A stretch of DNA of 8,240 nucleotides, from positions 1 through 8,240 of the forward strand of contig JBHHXI010000127.1 of NCBI GenBank assembly GCA_046756945.1, read 5' to 3'. This stretch comes from JACZQZ01 sp046756945. Lineage in GTDB: Bacteria > Pseudomonadota > Alphaproteobacteria > Rhodospirillales > 2-02-FULL-58-16. Of the stretch, positions 1-5,855 are shown piece by piece (position 1 is the stretch's first letter; each line of letters starts with the position of its first letter). The position numbers were made by a program, and so were the translations under genes. The notes beneath the pieces are model-generated. The model did not search any database. It was not told the origin of the DNA and saw nothing but the letters and a program-made list of their open reading frames with translations.

Positions 1-315
1 TCGGAGGACGAGATGGATATGGAGGTCCGTGAGAACACGCTGCTCAGCGCCGGCAAGAAGAAGGCCGACAACGACGATGCGACCTATCTCCATCGCGGTA
101 TCGCCGGCAGGGACTTCGTCCGCAAGTTCGAGCTGGCAGACCACATGGAAGTCGTCGGCGCACACCTGAGGAACGGCGTGCTCAGCGTCGATCTCGTGCG
201 CGAGCTTCCCGAGGCCATGAAGCCCAAGCACATCGAGATCAAGGCCGGGGAACCAGCCTGCCTGCCGAAGAAGGCGAAGAAGCTGATCGAGAACGTCACC
301 AAGAAGTCGGCGTAA
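1..315 (+). CDS. Hsp20/alpha-crystallin small heat shock protein, IbpA type (5' end missing)
   Basis: ATP-independent holdase that binds unfolding cytoplasmic proteins and passes them to ATP-dependent chaperones. The reading frame is open from base 1: the four codons before the first in-window ATG (S-E-D-E) match the family pattern just before the E-L-x-I strand, so the ATG at 13 is internal and roughly 50 N-terminal residues lie outside the window. Visible are most of the alpha-crystallin domain, with Y-L-H-R-G-I-A-G-R-x-F near bases 85-120, A-D-H then N-G-V-L-S-V-D-L near 150-195, and the C-terminal I-x-I anchor (I-E-I, 232-240) after the IbpA-like P-E-A-M-K-P. The tail beyond I-x-I is about 24 residues, longer than usual in IbpA, and lysine-rich. 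It leads the plus-strand proteostasis block but is 185 bases from the next gene with a hairpin between, so it is probably a separate transcript. Family call is firm; which paralogue is not known. Confidence 0.92.
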   Translation, partial: SEDEMDMEVRENTLLSAGKKKADNDDATYLHRGIAGRDFVRKFELADHMEVVGAHLRNGVLSVDLVRELPEAMKPKHIEIKAGEPACLPKKAKKLIENVTKKSA

Positions 316-324
316 ACGGCTTAG

Positions 325-356
325 GCACCGCGCCGGGCATGCGCCCGGTGCGGTGC
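325..356 (+). terminator. Strong GC-rich hairpin after hsp20, possible terminator
   Basis: Two 14-base arms (325-338 and 343-356) pair completely apart from one G-T wobble around a 4-base loop, starting 9 bases after the hsp20 stop codon. The position fits a transcription terminator or 3'-end stabiliser. No T tract follows, so it is not a textbook intrinsic terminator. The rest of the 316-500 gap contains no gene or convincing promoter that I can see, only the ribosome binding site of the next gene. Confidence 0.55.
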
Positions 357-484
357 TCCCTACCCGCGGGCCAATGGCGGCCCAGGGGTCCTGGCCGTCG
401 AAAAGGGACGTTACGGAAGATTACTCTGTTAATTGCATGAGGTTCGCTTGCCTTAAGAGCAGGGGGCGGGCCGCCGAGTTGCTC

Positions 485-492
485 AAAGGAGG
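485..492 (+). promoter_or_regulatory. Ribosome binding site fixing the start of the 114-aa membrane protein
   Basis: AAAGGAGG, a near-perfect anti-16S match, lies 8 bases before the ATG at 501. It favours this ATG over the in-frame TTG at 495, which would sit only 2 bases from the site. Confidence 0.75.
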
Positions 493-500
493 ACTTGGAA

Positions 501-845
501 ATGACGACACAAAGCACGCATATCGACGACGGTCATCGGCCGGACTTGGATGACCAGAACATCGACGCGGTCATCCGTGTGACGCTCATTTTTGCGGCCT
601 GTTTTTTCCTGGCGTCGCACCTGCCGCATGCCCTGGTCGCCGCGTTTCTCCAGTCATTGCTGCTCGTTTCCGCCGCGGTTTCCGGGGGCCTCGCCGCGTT
701 CACCCGCGAACATCCCTTCGTCGACCATTTTACCCGTTGGGACGAGGCTGCCGCGCTGGCGACCCTGGGATTTCTTGCCGGGTTCCTTGTTGATCCCGGG
801 GCCGTCGCCGCCGCGCTGGCCTCGATGCCCAAACCAGCGGGCTGA
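501..845 (+). CDS. Small uncharacterised membrane protein, three predicted helices
   Basis: A 114-residue protein I do not recognise. The first ~20 residues are polar and acidic (several Asp and His). Three hydrophobic stretches follow at about 22-38, 43-67 and 83-107, giving a small integral inner-membrane protein. A short charged loop at about 68-82 (T-R-E-H-P-F-V-D-H-F-T-R-W-D-E) joins helices 2 and 3 and is the most likely conserved or functional part. The start is set by a strong ribosome binding site 8 bases upstream. It is the first gene of a tight run with the M48 protease (13-base gap) and the Do protease, so it probably acts with membrane or envelope quality control, for example as a protease partner; that is inference from position only. 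Small membrane proteins also occur among other clustered stress genes (HdeD, PsiE), but I see no motif that assigns it to either. Confidence 0.8.
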   Translation: MTTQSTHIDDGHRPDLDDQNIDAVIRVTLIFAACFFLASHLPHALVAAFLQSLLLVSAAVSGGLAAFTREHPFVDHFTRWDEAAALATLGFLAGFLVDPGAVAAALASMPKPAG

Positions 846-858
846 TGGGGAGACGCCG

Positions 859-1842
859 ATGAAACTACTGTCGTTGCGACCGATTTCGAACACCGCCCCG
901 ACCCGGAACACGGTGCAGGCGGCTGTGTTCCTGCTGGCGATGTTTTGCGTCCTTTCTCTCTGTGCCTGGGTGATCGGAGGGCTTGTGACCGTCATTGCCG
1001 CCAACGCCCTGGTCGCTCTCTCCCTGACGATTACACAAAGGCTTGGCGTGGGCGCTGTCATGCGCCTGCATAGGGCGCGCGCCCTCGAGCCGTGGTCGTC
1101 GCCCGAAGTTCACCGGGCCGTCGCCGGCCTCGCGCGAAAGGCCGGGTTGCCGTCTGTTCCGGCCCTCTACCGGACGCCGAGCGGCGACATCAACGCGTTT
1201 ACCACCGGGGATACCGGGGAGGCGGGGATCGCCGTCACCGAGGGTGCCTTGCGGCGTCTCAGCCTGCGCGAACTGACCGGTGTCCTGGCGCATGAAATCG
1301 CGCACCTCGCCGCCAATGATACGAAGCTGATGTTTCTAAGCGAAGTGGCCCGCAGCGTGACGGCGACCACTTCGATCGCCGGGTTGTTGCTGATCATCGT
1401 TCTCGACGTCATCGGCCAAGGCTATTCGGTTCCCCCGTGGATGCCCTGGGCCCTTTGGTTCGCGCCAATAGCGATGCAGTTGCTGCAAATGGGGTTATCG
1501 CGAAACCGGGAATTCGCCGCCGACCTGGAAGCGGCGCGCCTGACCGGCGATCCCGTAGGGCTCGCCTCCGCGCTGCGGCGCATCGACCTGATTTCCCGGT
1601 GGCGGTGGCCGCGGGCGCTGGTTACGGCGGGGCGCGTTTTTTCACCGTCGCTCCTCCACTCACACCCGCCGACGGACCAGCGTGTGGCGAAATTGCTGGC
1701 ACACGCGAATGAGCGAGCCGATGACCGGGTTTCCTATGGCCCCATGCGGCGCCCGGTGACGGCTGTTCCAGCGCACGCGCGCATCCCGGCCAGGGTGATT
1801 CTTCGACAGCCACCCTGGCCGTTCCAGATGTTTCGAACGTGA
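859..1842 (+). CDS. M48-family (HtpX-like) membrane zinc metalloprotease
   Basis: A 327-residue peptidase of the M48 family, expected in the inner membrane with its active site facing the cytoplasm, where HtpX-type enzymes cleave misfolded membrane proteins. Two hydrophobic segments at about 19-38 and 40-58 are followed by the zinc motif H-E-I-A-H (His145, Glu146, His149) in a V-L-A-H-E-I-A-H-L context. Two more hydrophobic segments lie at about 165-186 and 194-211. The third ligand is probably Glu218 in R-E-F-A-A-D, and S-H-P-P-T-D-Q-R at 268-275 is the usual M48 C-terminal signature. The ATG at 859 is chosen because it follows GGGGAGA (847-853) and lies 13 bases after the preceding stop; a longer open frame upstream only reads through the neighbouring gene. 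About 40 extra residues, basic and proline-rich, follow the signature, making it longer than E. coli HtpX (293 residues). The Do protease gene starts 18 bases downstream. Confidence 0.9.
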   Translation: MKLLSLRPISNTAPTRNTVQAAVFLLAMFCVLSLCAWVIGGLVTVIAANALVALSLTITQRLGVGAVMRLHRARALEPWSSPEVHRAVAGLARKAGLPSVPALYRTPSGDINAFTTGDTGEAGIAVTEGALRRLSLRELTGVLAHEIAHLAANDTKLMFLSEVARSVTATTSIAGLLLIIVLDVIGQGYSVPPWMPWALWFAPIAMQLLQMGLSRNREFAADLEAARLTGDPVGLASALRRIDLISRWRWPRALVTAGRVFSPSLLHSHPPTDQRVAKLLAHANERADDRVSYGPMRRPVTAVPAHARIPARVILRQPPWPFQMFRT

Positions 1843-1845
1843 TCG

Positions 1846-1852
1846 AAGGAGG
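1846..1852 (+). promoter_or_regulatory. Ribosome binding site of the Do-family protease gene
   Basis: AAGGAGG lies 8 bases before the ATG at 1861 and 3 bases after the stop of the M48 gene. This supports co-transcription and possibly coupled translation. Confidence 0.7.
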
Positions 1853-1860
1853 ACAGCAAG

Positions 1861-3243
1861 ATGCAAAGGCACGTTCTTGCCATTGTCGTGATGATATGGG
1901 TCACCGTCTTCTCATCGGTGTCGCTCGCGGCAGTGCCGATGATGGACGACACGCGGGGCGTCCTCACCATTGCGCCGCTGTTGGAGCGGGTGACGCCCGG
2001 CGTCGTCAACATTTCGGTAAAAACGCGGGTCGCCGTCGAACAGAACCCGCTGTTCCAGGACCCGTTCTTCCGCCGTTTCTTCGATGTACCCCAGCAACCC
2101 GCCGAGCGCCAGTCCATGAGCGCCGGTTCCGGCGTGATCGTGAACGCAAAGAAGGGATACGTGTTGACCAATCACCACGTCATCGCCAATGCGGTCTCGA
2201 TCATGGTCACCCTCAAGGACCAGCGGCGATTCAAGGCCGAACTGGTGGGTAAGGACCCGGCCACGGATATCGCGCTTCTGAAGATCGAGCCCGACAAGCT
2301 GACCGCTGTTGCCTTCGGTGATTCGGACGGCCTCCGGGTGGGGGATGTGGTCATCGCCATCGGTAATCCGTTCGCTATCGGTCAGACGGTGACCAGCGGC
2401 ATCGTCAGCGCGCTCGGCCGCAGCGGCCTGGGAATCGAAGGATACGAGGACTTCATCCAGACCGACGCCTCCATCAATCCAGGAAACTCCGGCGGCGCGC
2501 TCATCGATTCCAAGGGCCGGCTGATCGGCATCAACACCGCCATCATCGGCCCCGCTGGCGGCAACGTGGGCATTGGATTCGCCGTTCCCAGCAACATGGC
2601 CAAGGCGGTCATGGAACAATTGGCACGGCACGGCGAAGTCCGGCGCGGGCGGCTGGGTGTGGCCGTCCAGGACCTTACGCCCGAAATCGCGCAGGCCCTC
2701 GAAACGAAGGAAACCGCGGGCGCCATCATCACCCACGTAGAGGAGCGCTCGCCGGCAGCCGATGCCGGACTGAAAGCCGGCGATGTCGTGGTCGCCATCG
2801 ACGGACGTCCCGTCCGGAACTCGGCTGACCTCCGCAACCGCGTCGGGCTGGTGCCGGTGGGCGAAAAGATCAGGCTGGACCTGATTCGGGACGGCAAAAA
2901 GCGATCCGTCACCGTGGAAGTCGAGACGGTCCGCCGGGTGGCGTTGCCGGGGGACAAGACAATCCCCGAGTTCGCGGGGGCCGTGTTTCGTGACATCCCC
3001 TCCGCACATCCGTTGTACGGCAAAGTGAAGGGCGTTCTTGTCATCAACGTCGAATTGGGAAGCCCCGCATGGCGGTTGGGCCTGCGTCCGGAGGACATCA
3101 TCGTCGCCGTTAACCGCTCGGCGGTGGAAACGGTGGATCGCTTCGCCGATGCCGTTAAGAAGGCCGGCAGCGTTATCGCCATGAACGTCGTCCGCGAGGG
3201 CAATGAGCTGTTTGTCGTCATCGAACGCGGCGCCGCCGGCTGA
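1861..3243 (+). CDS. Do/DegP-family periplasmic serine protease (trypsin domain plus two PDZ domains)
   Basis: A 460-residue HtrA-type protease that degrades misfolded envelope proteins and may also act as a chaperone. An N-terminal signal peptide (basic M-Q-R-H, hydrophobic core to about residue 22, likely cleavage after S-L-A-A) sends it to the periplasm. The chymotrypsin-like domain spans about 35-255. The catalytic triad is His106 (T-N-H-H-V-I), Asp136 (A-T-D-I-A-L-L) and Ser210 (G-N-S-G-G), close to E. coli DegP numbering (105/135/210). PDZ1 runs about 262-355, with the R-G-R-L-G-V carboxylate-binding entry and G-L-K-A-G-D-V. PDZ2 runs about 366-456 and is more divergent (G-L-R-P-E-D-I-I). 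The length suits DegQ/DegP/MucD. The segment between strands 1 and 2 (F-Q-D-P-F-F-R-R-F-F, about 65-74) is the family's LA-loop region. It closes the three-gene run begun at 501. I give no symbol because DegP, DegQ and MucD cannot be separated from sequence alone. Confidence 0.95.
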   Translation: MQRHVLAIVVMIWVTVFSSVSLAAVPMMDDTRGVLTIAPLLERVTPGVVNISVKTRVAVEQNPLFQDPFFRRFFDVPQQPAERQSMSAGSGVIVNAKKGYVLTNHHVIANAVSIMVTLKDQRRFKAELVGKDPATDIALLKIEPDKLTAVAFGDSDGLRVGDVVIAIGNPFAIGQTVTSGIVSALGRSGLGIEGYEDFIQTDASINPGNSGGALIDSKGRLIGINTAIIGPAGGNVGIGFAVPSNMAKAVMEQLARHGEVRRGRLGVAVQDLTPEIAQALETKETAGAIITHVEERSPAADAGLKAGDVVVAIDGRPVRNSADLRNRVGLVPVGEKIRLDLIRDGKKRSVTVEVETVRRVALPGDKTIPEFAGAVFRDIPSAHPLYGKVKGVLVINVELGSPAWRLGLRPEDIIVAVNRSAVETVDRFADAVKKAGSVIAMNVVREGNELFVVIERGAAG

Positions 3244-3251
3244 AACGATAG

Positions 3252-3302
3252 GATGGCCGGGTCGCGGGGCCACGCCGACGACGTGACCGCGACACGGCCA
3301 TC
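3252..3302 (+). terminator. Long hairpin after the Do protease gene, candidate terminator
   Basis: Arms 3252-3267 and 3287-3302 pair over 16 positions with a single mismatch around a 19-base loop, which holds its own CACG/CGTG mini-stem. It begins 9 bases after the stop codon. No T run follows, so it may end transcription inefficiently, need Rho, or protect the mRNA 3' end. It separates the protease operon from the groESL promoter region. Confidence 0.5.
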
Positions 3303-3407
3303 GTATTGCCGAAACGTTTGTGCGTAGGCGCAGGAACTGAATTATTCGTTGTAGATTCAAGCAGTTAAGGGGCAAATTCGCCGGTCGAAAAAATTTCCCG
3401 GCTGGGG

Positions 3408-3436
3408 CTTGCATCAAAAACCTCTCGAAATATATC
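3408..3436 (+). promoter_or_regulatory. Candidate sigma-32 (RpoH) type promoter of groES-groEL
   Basis: CTTGCA (3408-3413) and TATATC (3431-3436) are separated by 17 bases, about 70 bases before the groES ribosome binding site. This fits the alphaproteobacterial heat-shock pattern of CTTG, 17-18 bases, then a TATNT core, and would also be tolerable for the housekeeping sigma factor. The C-Y just before TATNT in the heat-shock consensus is A-A here, so the match is partial. An A/T-rich stretch (about 3387-3396) lies just upstream. No CIRCE inverted repeat (TTAGCACTC/GAGTGCTAA) is present between 3244 and 3511, so HrcA control is not supported. Nothing else was identified in this intergenic gap apart from the hairpin at 3252. 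Confidence 0.5.
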
Positions 3437-3497
3437 TCCGCCGAAGCATGCGAAAGTGCCTGCATTGCATCGATTGTTTTCTTTTGTAGAGGCCAAC

Positions 3498-3503
3498 AGG
3501 AGG
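3498..3503 (+). promoter_or_regulatory. groES ribosome binding site ahead of a triple ATG
   Basis: AGGAGG is followed by three consecutive ATG codons at 3506, 3509 and 3512. Distances from the site are 2, 5 and 8 bases, so the third ATG has the best spacing, and it also gives the family-typical N-terminus M-F-R-P-L. Confidence 0.7.
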
Positions 3504-3511
3504 AGATGATG

Positions 3512-3823
3512 ATGTTTCGACCTCTCTACGATCGCGTACTCGTTCGCCGGATCGAACAGGACGAAAAGTCCGCCGGCGGAATCATAATTCCCGACACAGC
3601 GAAGGAAAAACCCATGGAGGGCGAGATCGTCGCCGTCGGCTCCGGCATGCGGAACGACTCCGGCGATTTCCTGCCGCTCGACGTGAAGGTCGGCGACCGG
3701 GTTCTGTTCGGAAAGTGGTCCGGCACCGAAGTCAAGATCGAAGGCGAAGACCTGATGATCATGAAGGAATCGGACCTGCTCGGCGTTATCGAGAAGTCCG
3801 AGTCCAAGAAACTGGCCGCGTAA
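3512..3823 (+). CDS. groES: Co-chaperonin GroES (Hsp10)
   Basis: Forms the heptameric lid that closes the GroEL folding chamber in the cytoplasm. The 103-residue product has the full GroES fold in order: R-P-L-Y-D-R-V-L-V-R-R at 3-13; the mobile loop at about 16-32 (E-Q-D-E-K-S-A-G-G-I-I-I-P-D), whose I-I-I binds GroEL; the P-M-E-G-E-I-V-A-V-G strand at 36-45; V-K-V-G-D-R-V-L-F-G at 59-68; and the C-terminal segment with D-L-L-G-V-I at about 88-93. Length is slightly above the usual 95-97, through a short lysine-rich tail. Two in-frame ATGs at 3506 and 3509 could add one or two Met residues. The groEL-like mini ORF starts 52 bases downstream and groEL follows, so all three are probably one transcript. 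Confidence 0.96.
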   Translation: MFRPLYDRVLVRRIEQDEKSAGGIIIPDTAKEKPMEGEIVAVGSGMRNDSGDFLPLDVKVGDRVLFGKWSGTEVKIEGEDLMIMKESDLLGVIEKSESKKLAA

Positions 3824-3875
3824 CGGTCGCACGACAACTAGGTGCAGCTGCCTTGAGGGAAAGGAGCCTGCAGCG

Positions 3876-4067
3876 ATGTCTGTGAATGTCACGAAGCTTG
3901 TCGACGACGCCCGCAAGAACATCTCGCACGGCGTCGATACCGTAACCAAGGCCGTCAAGAACACGCGGGGCCCCCGCATGGCCCGCATGTGGCCGGCCGC
4001 ATGGCTCAGGAAAATGAAACTGCCTAAAGCAAAAGGAGTTGACGGAAATGAGCGCAAAGGAAGTTAA
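3876..4067 (+). CDS. Small ORF resembling the GroEL N-terminus, between groES and groEL
   Basis: A 63-residue ORF with its own ribosome binding site (AAGGAG, 3861-3866, 9 bases before ATG). Residues 1-33 align without gaps to residues 1-33 of the adjacent GroEL. Identical positions are M1, S2, K7, D11-A12-R13, G19-V20-D21, A26-V27, T30 and G32-P33, that is 14 of 33. T30-x-G32-P33 corresponds to the nucleotide-contacting T-L-G-P of GroEL. Similarity then stops, and residues 34-63 are basic with two Trp and no match to GroEL. The stop codon lies inside groEL, giving a 20-base overlap, and groEL's ribosome binding site is inside this ORF. It could be a decayed partial duplication of groEL's 5' end, a leader whose translation is coupled to groEL, or a real short peptide. 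The aligned codons differ heavily from groEL, so it is not a recent copy. I do not know a named family for it. A one-base shift near 3967-3975 would give a different C-terminus. Confidence 0.5.
   Translation: MSVNVTKLVDDARKNISHGVDTVTKAVKNTRGPRMARMWPAAWLRKMKLPKAKGVDGNERKGS
4031..4038 (+). promoter_or_regulatory. groEL ribosome binding site, inside the upstream mini ORF
   Basis: AAAAGGAG lies 9 bases before the ATG at 4048 and fixes the groEL start there rather than at the in-frame TTG at 4039, which directly abuts the site. Because the site lies in the coding part of the mini ORF, ribosomes translating that ORF would pass over it. Confidence 0.75.
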
Positions 4068-5679
4068 GTTCAACGGCGACGCACGTTCACGCCTTCTCAA
4101 GGGTGTCGATATCCTTGCCGATGCCGTCCGGGTAACCCTCGGGCCGAAGGGCCGGAACGTGGTTCTGGACAAATCCTTCGGTGCCCCCCGCATCACCAAG
4201 GACGGCGTCACCGTGGCCAAGGAGATCGAACTCGCCGACAAGTTCGAGAATATGGGCGCCCAAATGCTTCGAGAGGTCGCAAGCAAGACCAATGACATTG
4301 CGGGAGACGGCACCACCACGGCGGTCGTCCTGGCCCAGGCCATCGCCCGCGAGGGCGGCAAGGCCGTGGCCGCCGGCATGAACCCCATGGATCTCAAACG
4401 GGGAATCAACCTGGCCGTCGACGCCGTCGTCGGCGACCTGAAACAACGTTCAAAGGAGGTCTCCAAAGGCGAGGAGATCGCGCAAGTGGCAACGGTCTCG
4501 GCCAATGGCGACACGACGATCGGAGACATGATCGCAAACGCCATGGACAAGGTCGGCAAGGAGGGCGTCATCACGGTCGAGGAAGCGAAGGGCCTGGATA
4601 CCGAACTCGATGTCGTCGAGGGCATGCAGTTCGACCGTGGTTACGGGTCTCCGTACTTCATCACCAATACCGAGAAGATGACCTGTGAGCTCGAAGATCC
4701 CTACATTCTGATCCACGAGAAGAAGCTTTCGGGCCTGCAGCCGATGCTGCCCCTGCTCGAGCAGATCGTCCAGTCCGGCAAACCCCTGCTGGTGATCGCC
4801 GAAGACGTGGAAGGTGAGGCGCTGGCGACACTGGTCGTCAACAAGCTCCGTGGCGGTCTTAAGGTTGCCTCGGTCAAGGCGCCCGGCTTCGGCGACCGTC
4901 GCAAGGCCATGCTCGAGGACATTGCCATCCTGACCAAGGGTCAGCTGGTCTCCGAGGATCTCGGTATCAAGCTGGAAAACGTTACCATCGATATGCTCGG
5001 AACAGCCAAGAAGGTCACGATCACCAAGGACGAGACCACGATCGTCGAAGGTGCCGGCGAGAAGAAGGATATCGAGGCCCGTTGCAACCAGATCCGAAAG
5101 CAGATCGAGGACACGACGTCCGATTATGACCGGGAGAAGCTGCAGGAACGCCTGGCGAAGCTTGCCGGCGGCGTCGCGGTCGTTCGCGTCGGTGGCGCCA
5201 CGGAAGTCGAGGTCAAGGAAAAGAAGGACCGCGTCGATGATGCCCTGAACGCCACCCGGGCCGCCGTCGAGGAAGGAATCGTCGCCGGCGGCGGATCGGC
5301 CTTGCTCTTTGCGATCCGCGCCCTGGACGGTGTCGAAACGGATAACGACGACCAGAAGGTCGGCGTCGATATCGTTCGCCGCGCTCTTCAGGCCCCGACC
5401 CGTCAGATTGTCGAGAATGCGGGCCACGATGGCGCCGTCATTGCCGGCAAGCTGATCGAGGTATCGGACCCCAATCAAGGGTTCGACGCGCAAGAAGGCG
5501 AATACGTCGACATGATCACAAAAGGTATCGTCGATCCCACCAAAGTGGTGCGGGCCGCCTTACAGGATGGCGCGTCGATCGCCGGTCTGTTGATCACGAC
5601 GGAAGCCATGATTGCCGAAAAACCGGAGAAGAAGGCATCGACGCCTGCGACGCCCGGCATGGGCGACATGGACTTCTAG
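4048..5679 (+). CDS. groEL: Chaperonin GroEL (Hsp60)
   Basis: ATP-driven double-ring chaperonin that folds cytoplasmic proteins with GroES. The 543-residue product is full length and keeps E. coli residue numbering at key points: T30-L-G-P33 and K51-D-G for nucleotide contact, D87 in G-D-G-T-T-T (88-91 following) for Mg/ATP, G-G-G-S at 414-417, and D398 for ATP hydrolysis. The equatorial domain covers about 1-133 and 410-525, the intermediate about 134-190 and 377-409, and the apical about 191-376, including the hydrophobic substrate/GroES groove near Y199, Y203, F204 and the L-L-E-Q-I-V-Q helix at 236-242. The C-terminus ends M-G-D-M-D-F and lacks the run of G-G-M repeats seen in E. coli GroEL. 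The start at 4048 is set by AAAAGGAG 9 bases upstream. A clear terminator-like hairpin follows the stop. Alphaproteobacteria often carry several groEL copies; whether this is the main one cannot be told from this window. Confidence 0.98.
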   Translation: MSAKEVKFNGDARSRLLKGVDILADAVRVTLGPKGRNVVLDKSFGAPRITKDGVTVAKEIELADKFENMGAQMLREVASKTNDIAGDGTTTAVVLAQAIAREGGKAVAAGMNPMDLKRGINLAVDAVVGDLKQRSKEVSKGEEIAQVATVSANGDTTIGDMIANAMDKVGKEGVITVEEAKGLDTELDVVEGMQFDRGYGSPYFITNTEKMTCELEDPYILIHEKKLSGLQPMLPLLEQIVQSGKPLLVIAEDVEGEALATLVVNKLRGGLKVASVKAPGFGDRRKAMLEDIAILTKGQLVSEDLGIKLENVTIDMLGTAKKVTITKDETTIVEGAGEKKDIEARCNQIRKQIEDTTSDYDREKLQERLAKLAGGVAVVRVGGATEVEVKEKKDRVDDALNATRAAVEEGIVAGGGSALLFAIRALDGVETDNDDQKVGVDIVRRALQAPTRQIVENAGHDGAVIAGKLIEVSDPNQGFDAQEGEYVDMITKGIVDPTKVVRAALQDGASIAGLLITTEAMIAEKPEKKASTPATPGMGDMDF

Positions 5680-5693
5680 ATCGTTGGGTATGG

Positions 5694-5728
5694 AGAGGCC
5701 GCCGCCGATCAATGCGGCGGTCTCTTTC
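5694..5728 (+). terminator. Intrinsic-type terminator after groEL
   Basis: A 12-base-pair stem (arms 5694-5705 and 5714-5725, one G-T wobble) with an 8-base loop starts 15 bases after the groEL stop and runs into TTTC. This is the best terminator shape in the window, though the T run is short. The stem is nearly symmetric, but the minus-strand side lacks a comparable T tract, so it mainly serves groEL. The remaining 5729-5855 up to the end of the convergent cupin gene shows nothing I can name. Confidence 0.75.
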
Positions 5729-5855
5729 GCCTTCAATAGCCCGTTTTTGGCCGCAGGCGGAAGTGCCCGAATGCGCGGATATGCGCCCGCTGTTGGCTGT
5801 AAAGGCGACATCGGCGCCCCGCCGCTGGCCCGAGTCCCGTTTACGAGGCCACGCC

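Noticed and set aside
592..858. Upstream extension of the M48 protease frame
   Set aside because: It overlaps the 114-codon gene in another frame, is Pro/Arg/Ser-rich with no family similarity, and the ATG at 859 has the right spacing to a purine-rich ribosome binding site.
3333..3350. GGAAC ... CGTT, resembling an EcfG general-stress promoter
   Set aside because: The spacer is only 9 bases, whereas EcfG promoters need about 16-17.
1912..3465. Minus-strand open frame of 517 codons opposite the Do protease gene
   Set aside because: The plus strand holds a full-length Do protease with triad and PDZ motifs; the antisense frame is a GC-codon shadow with no recognisable domain, and it runs on into intergenic DNA.
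3244..3511. CIRCE element upstream of groES
   Set aside because: Searched by eye for TTAGCACTC and its inverted partner; neither half-site is present.
4450..5493. Minus-strand open frame of 347 codons opposite groEL
   Set aside because: Mirror of strongly biased groEL codons; no domain signature and no sensible ribosome binding site context.
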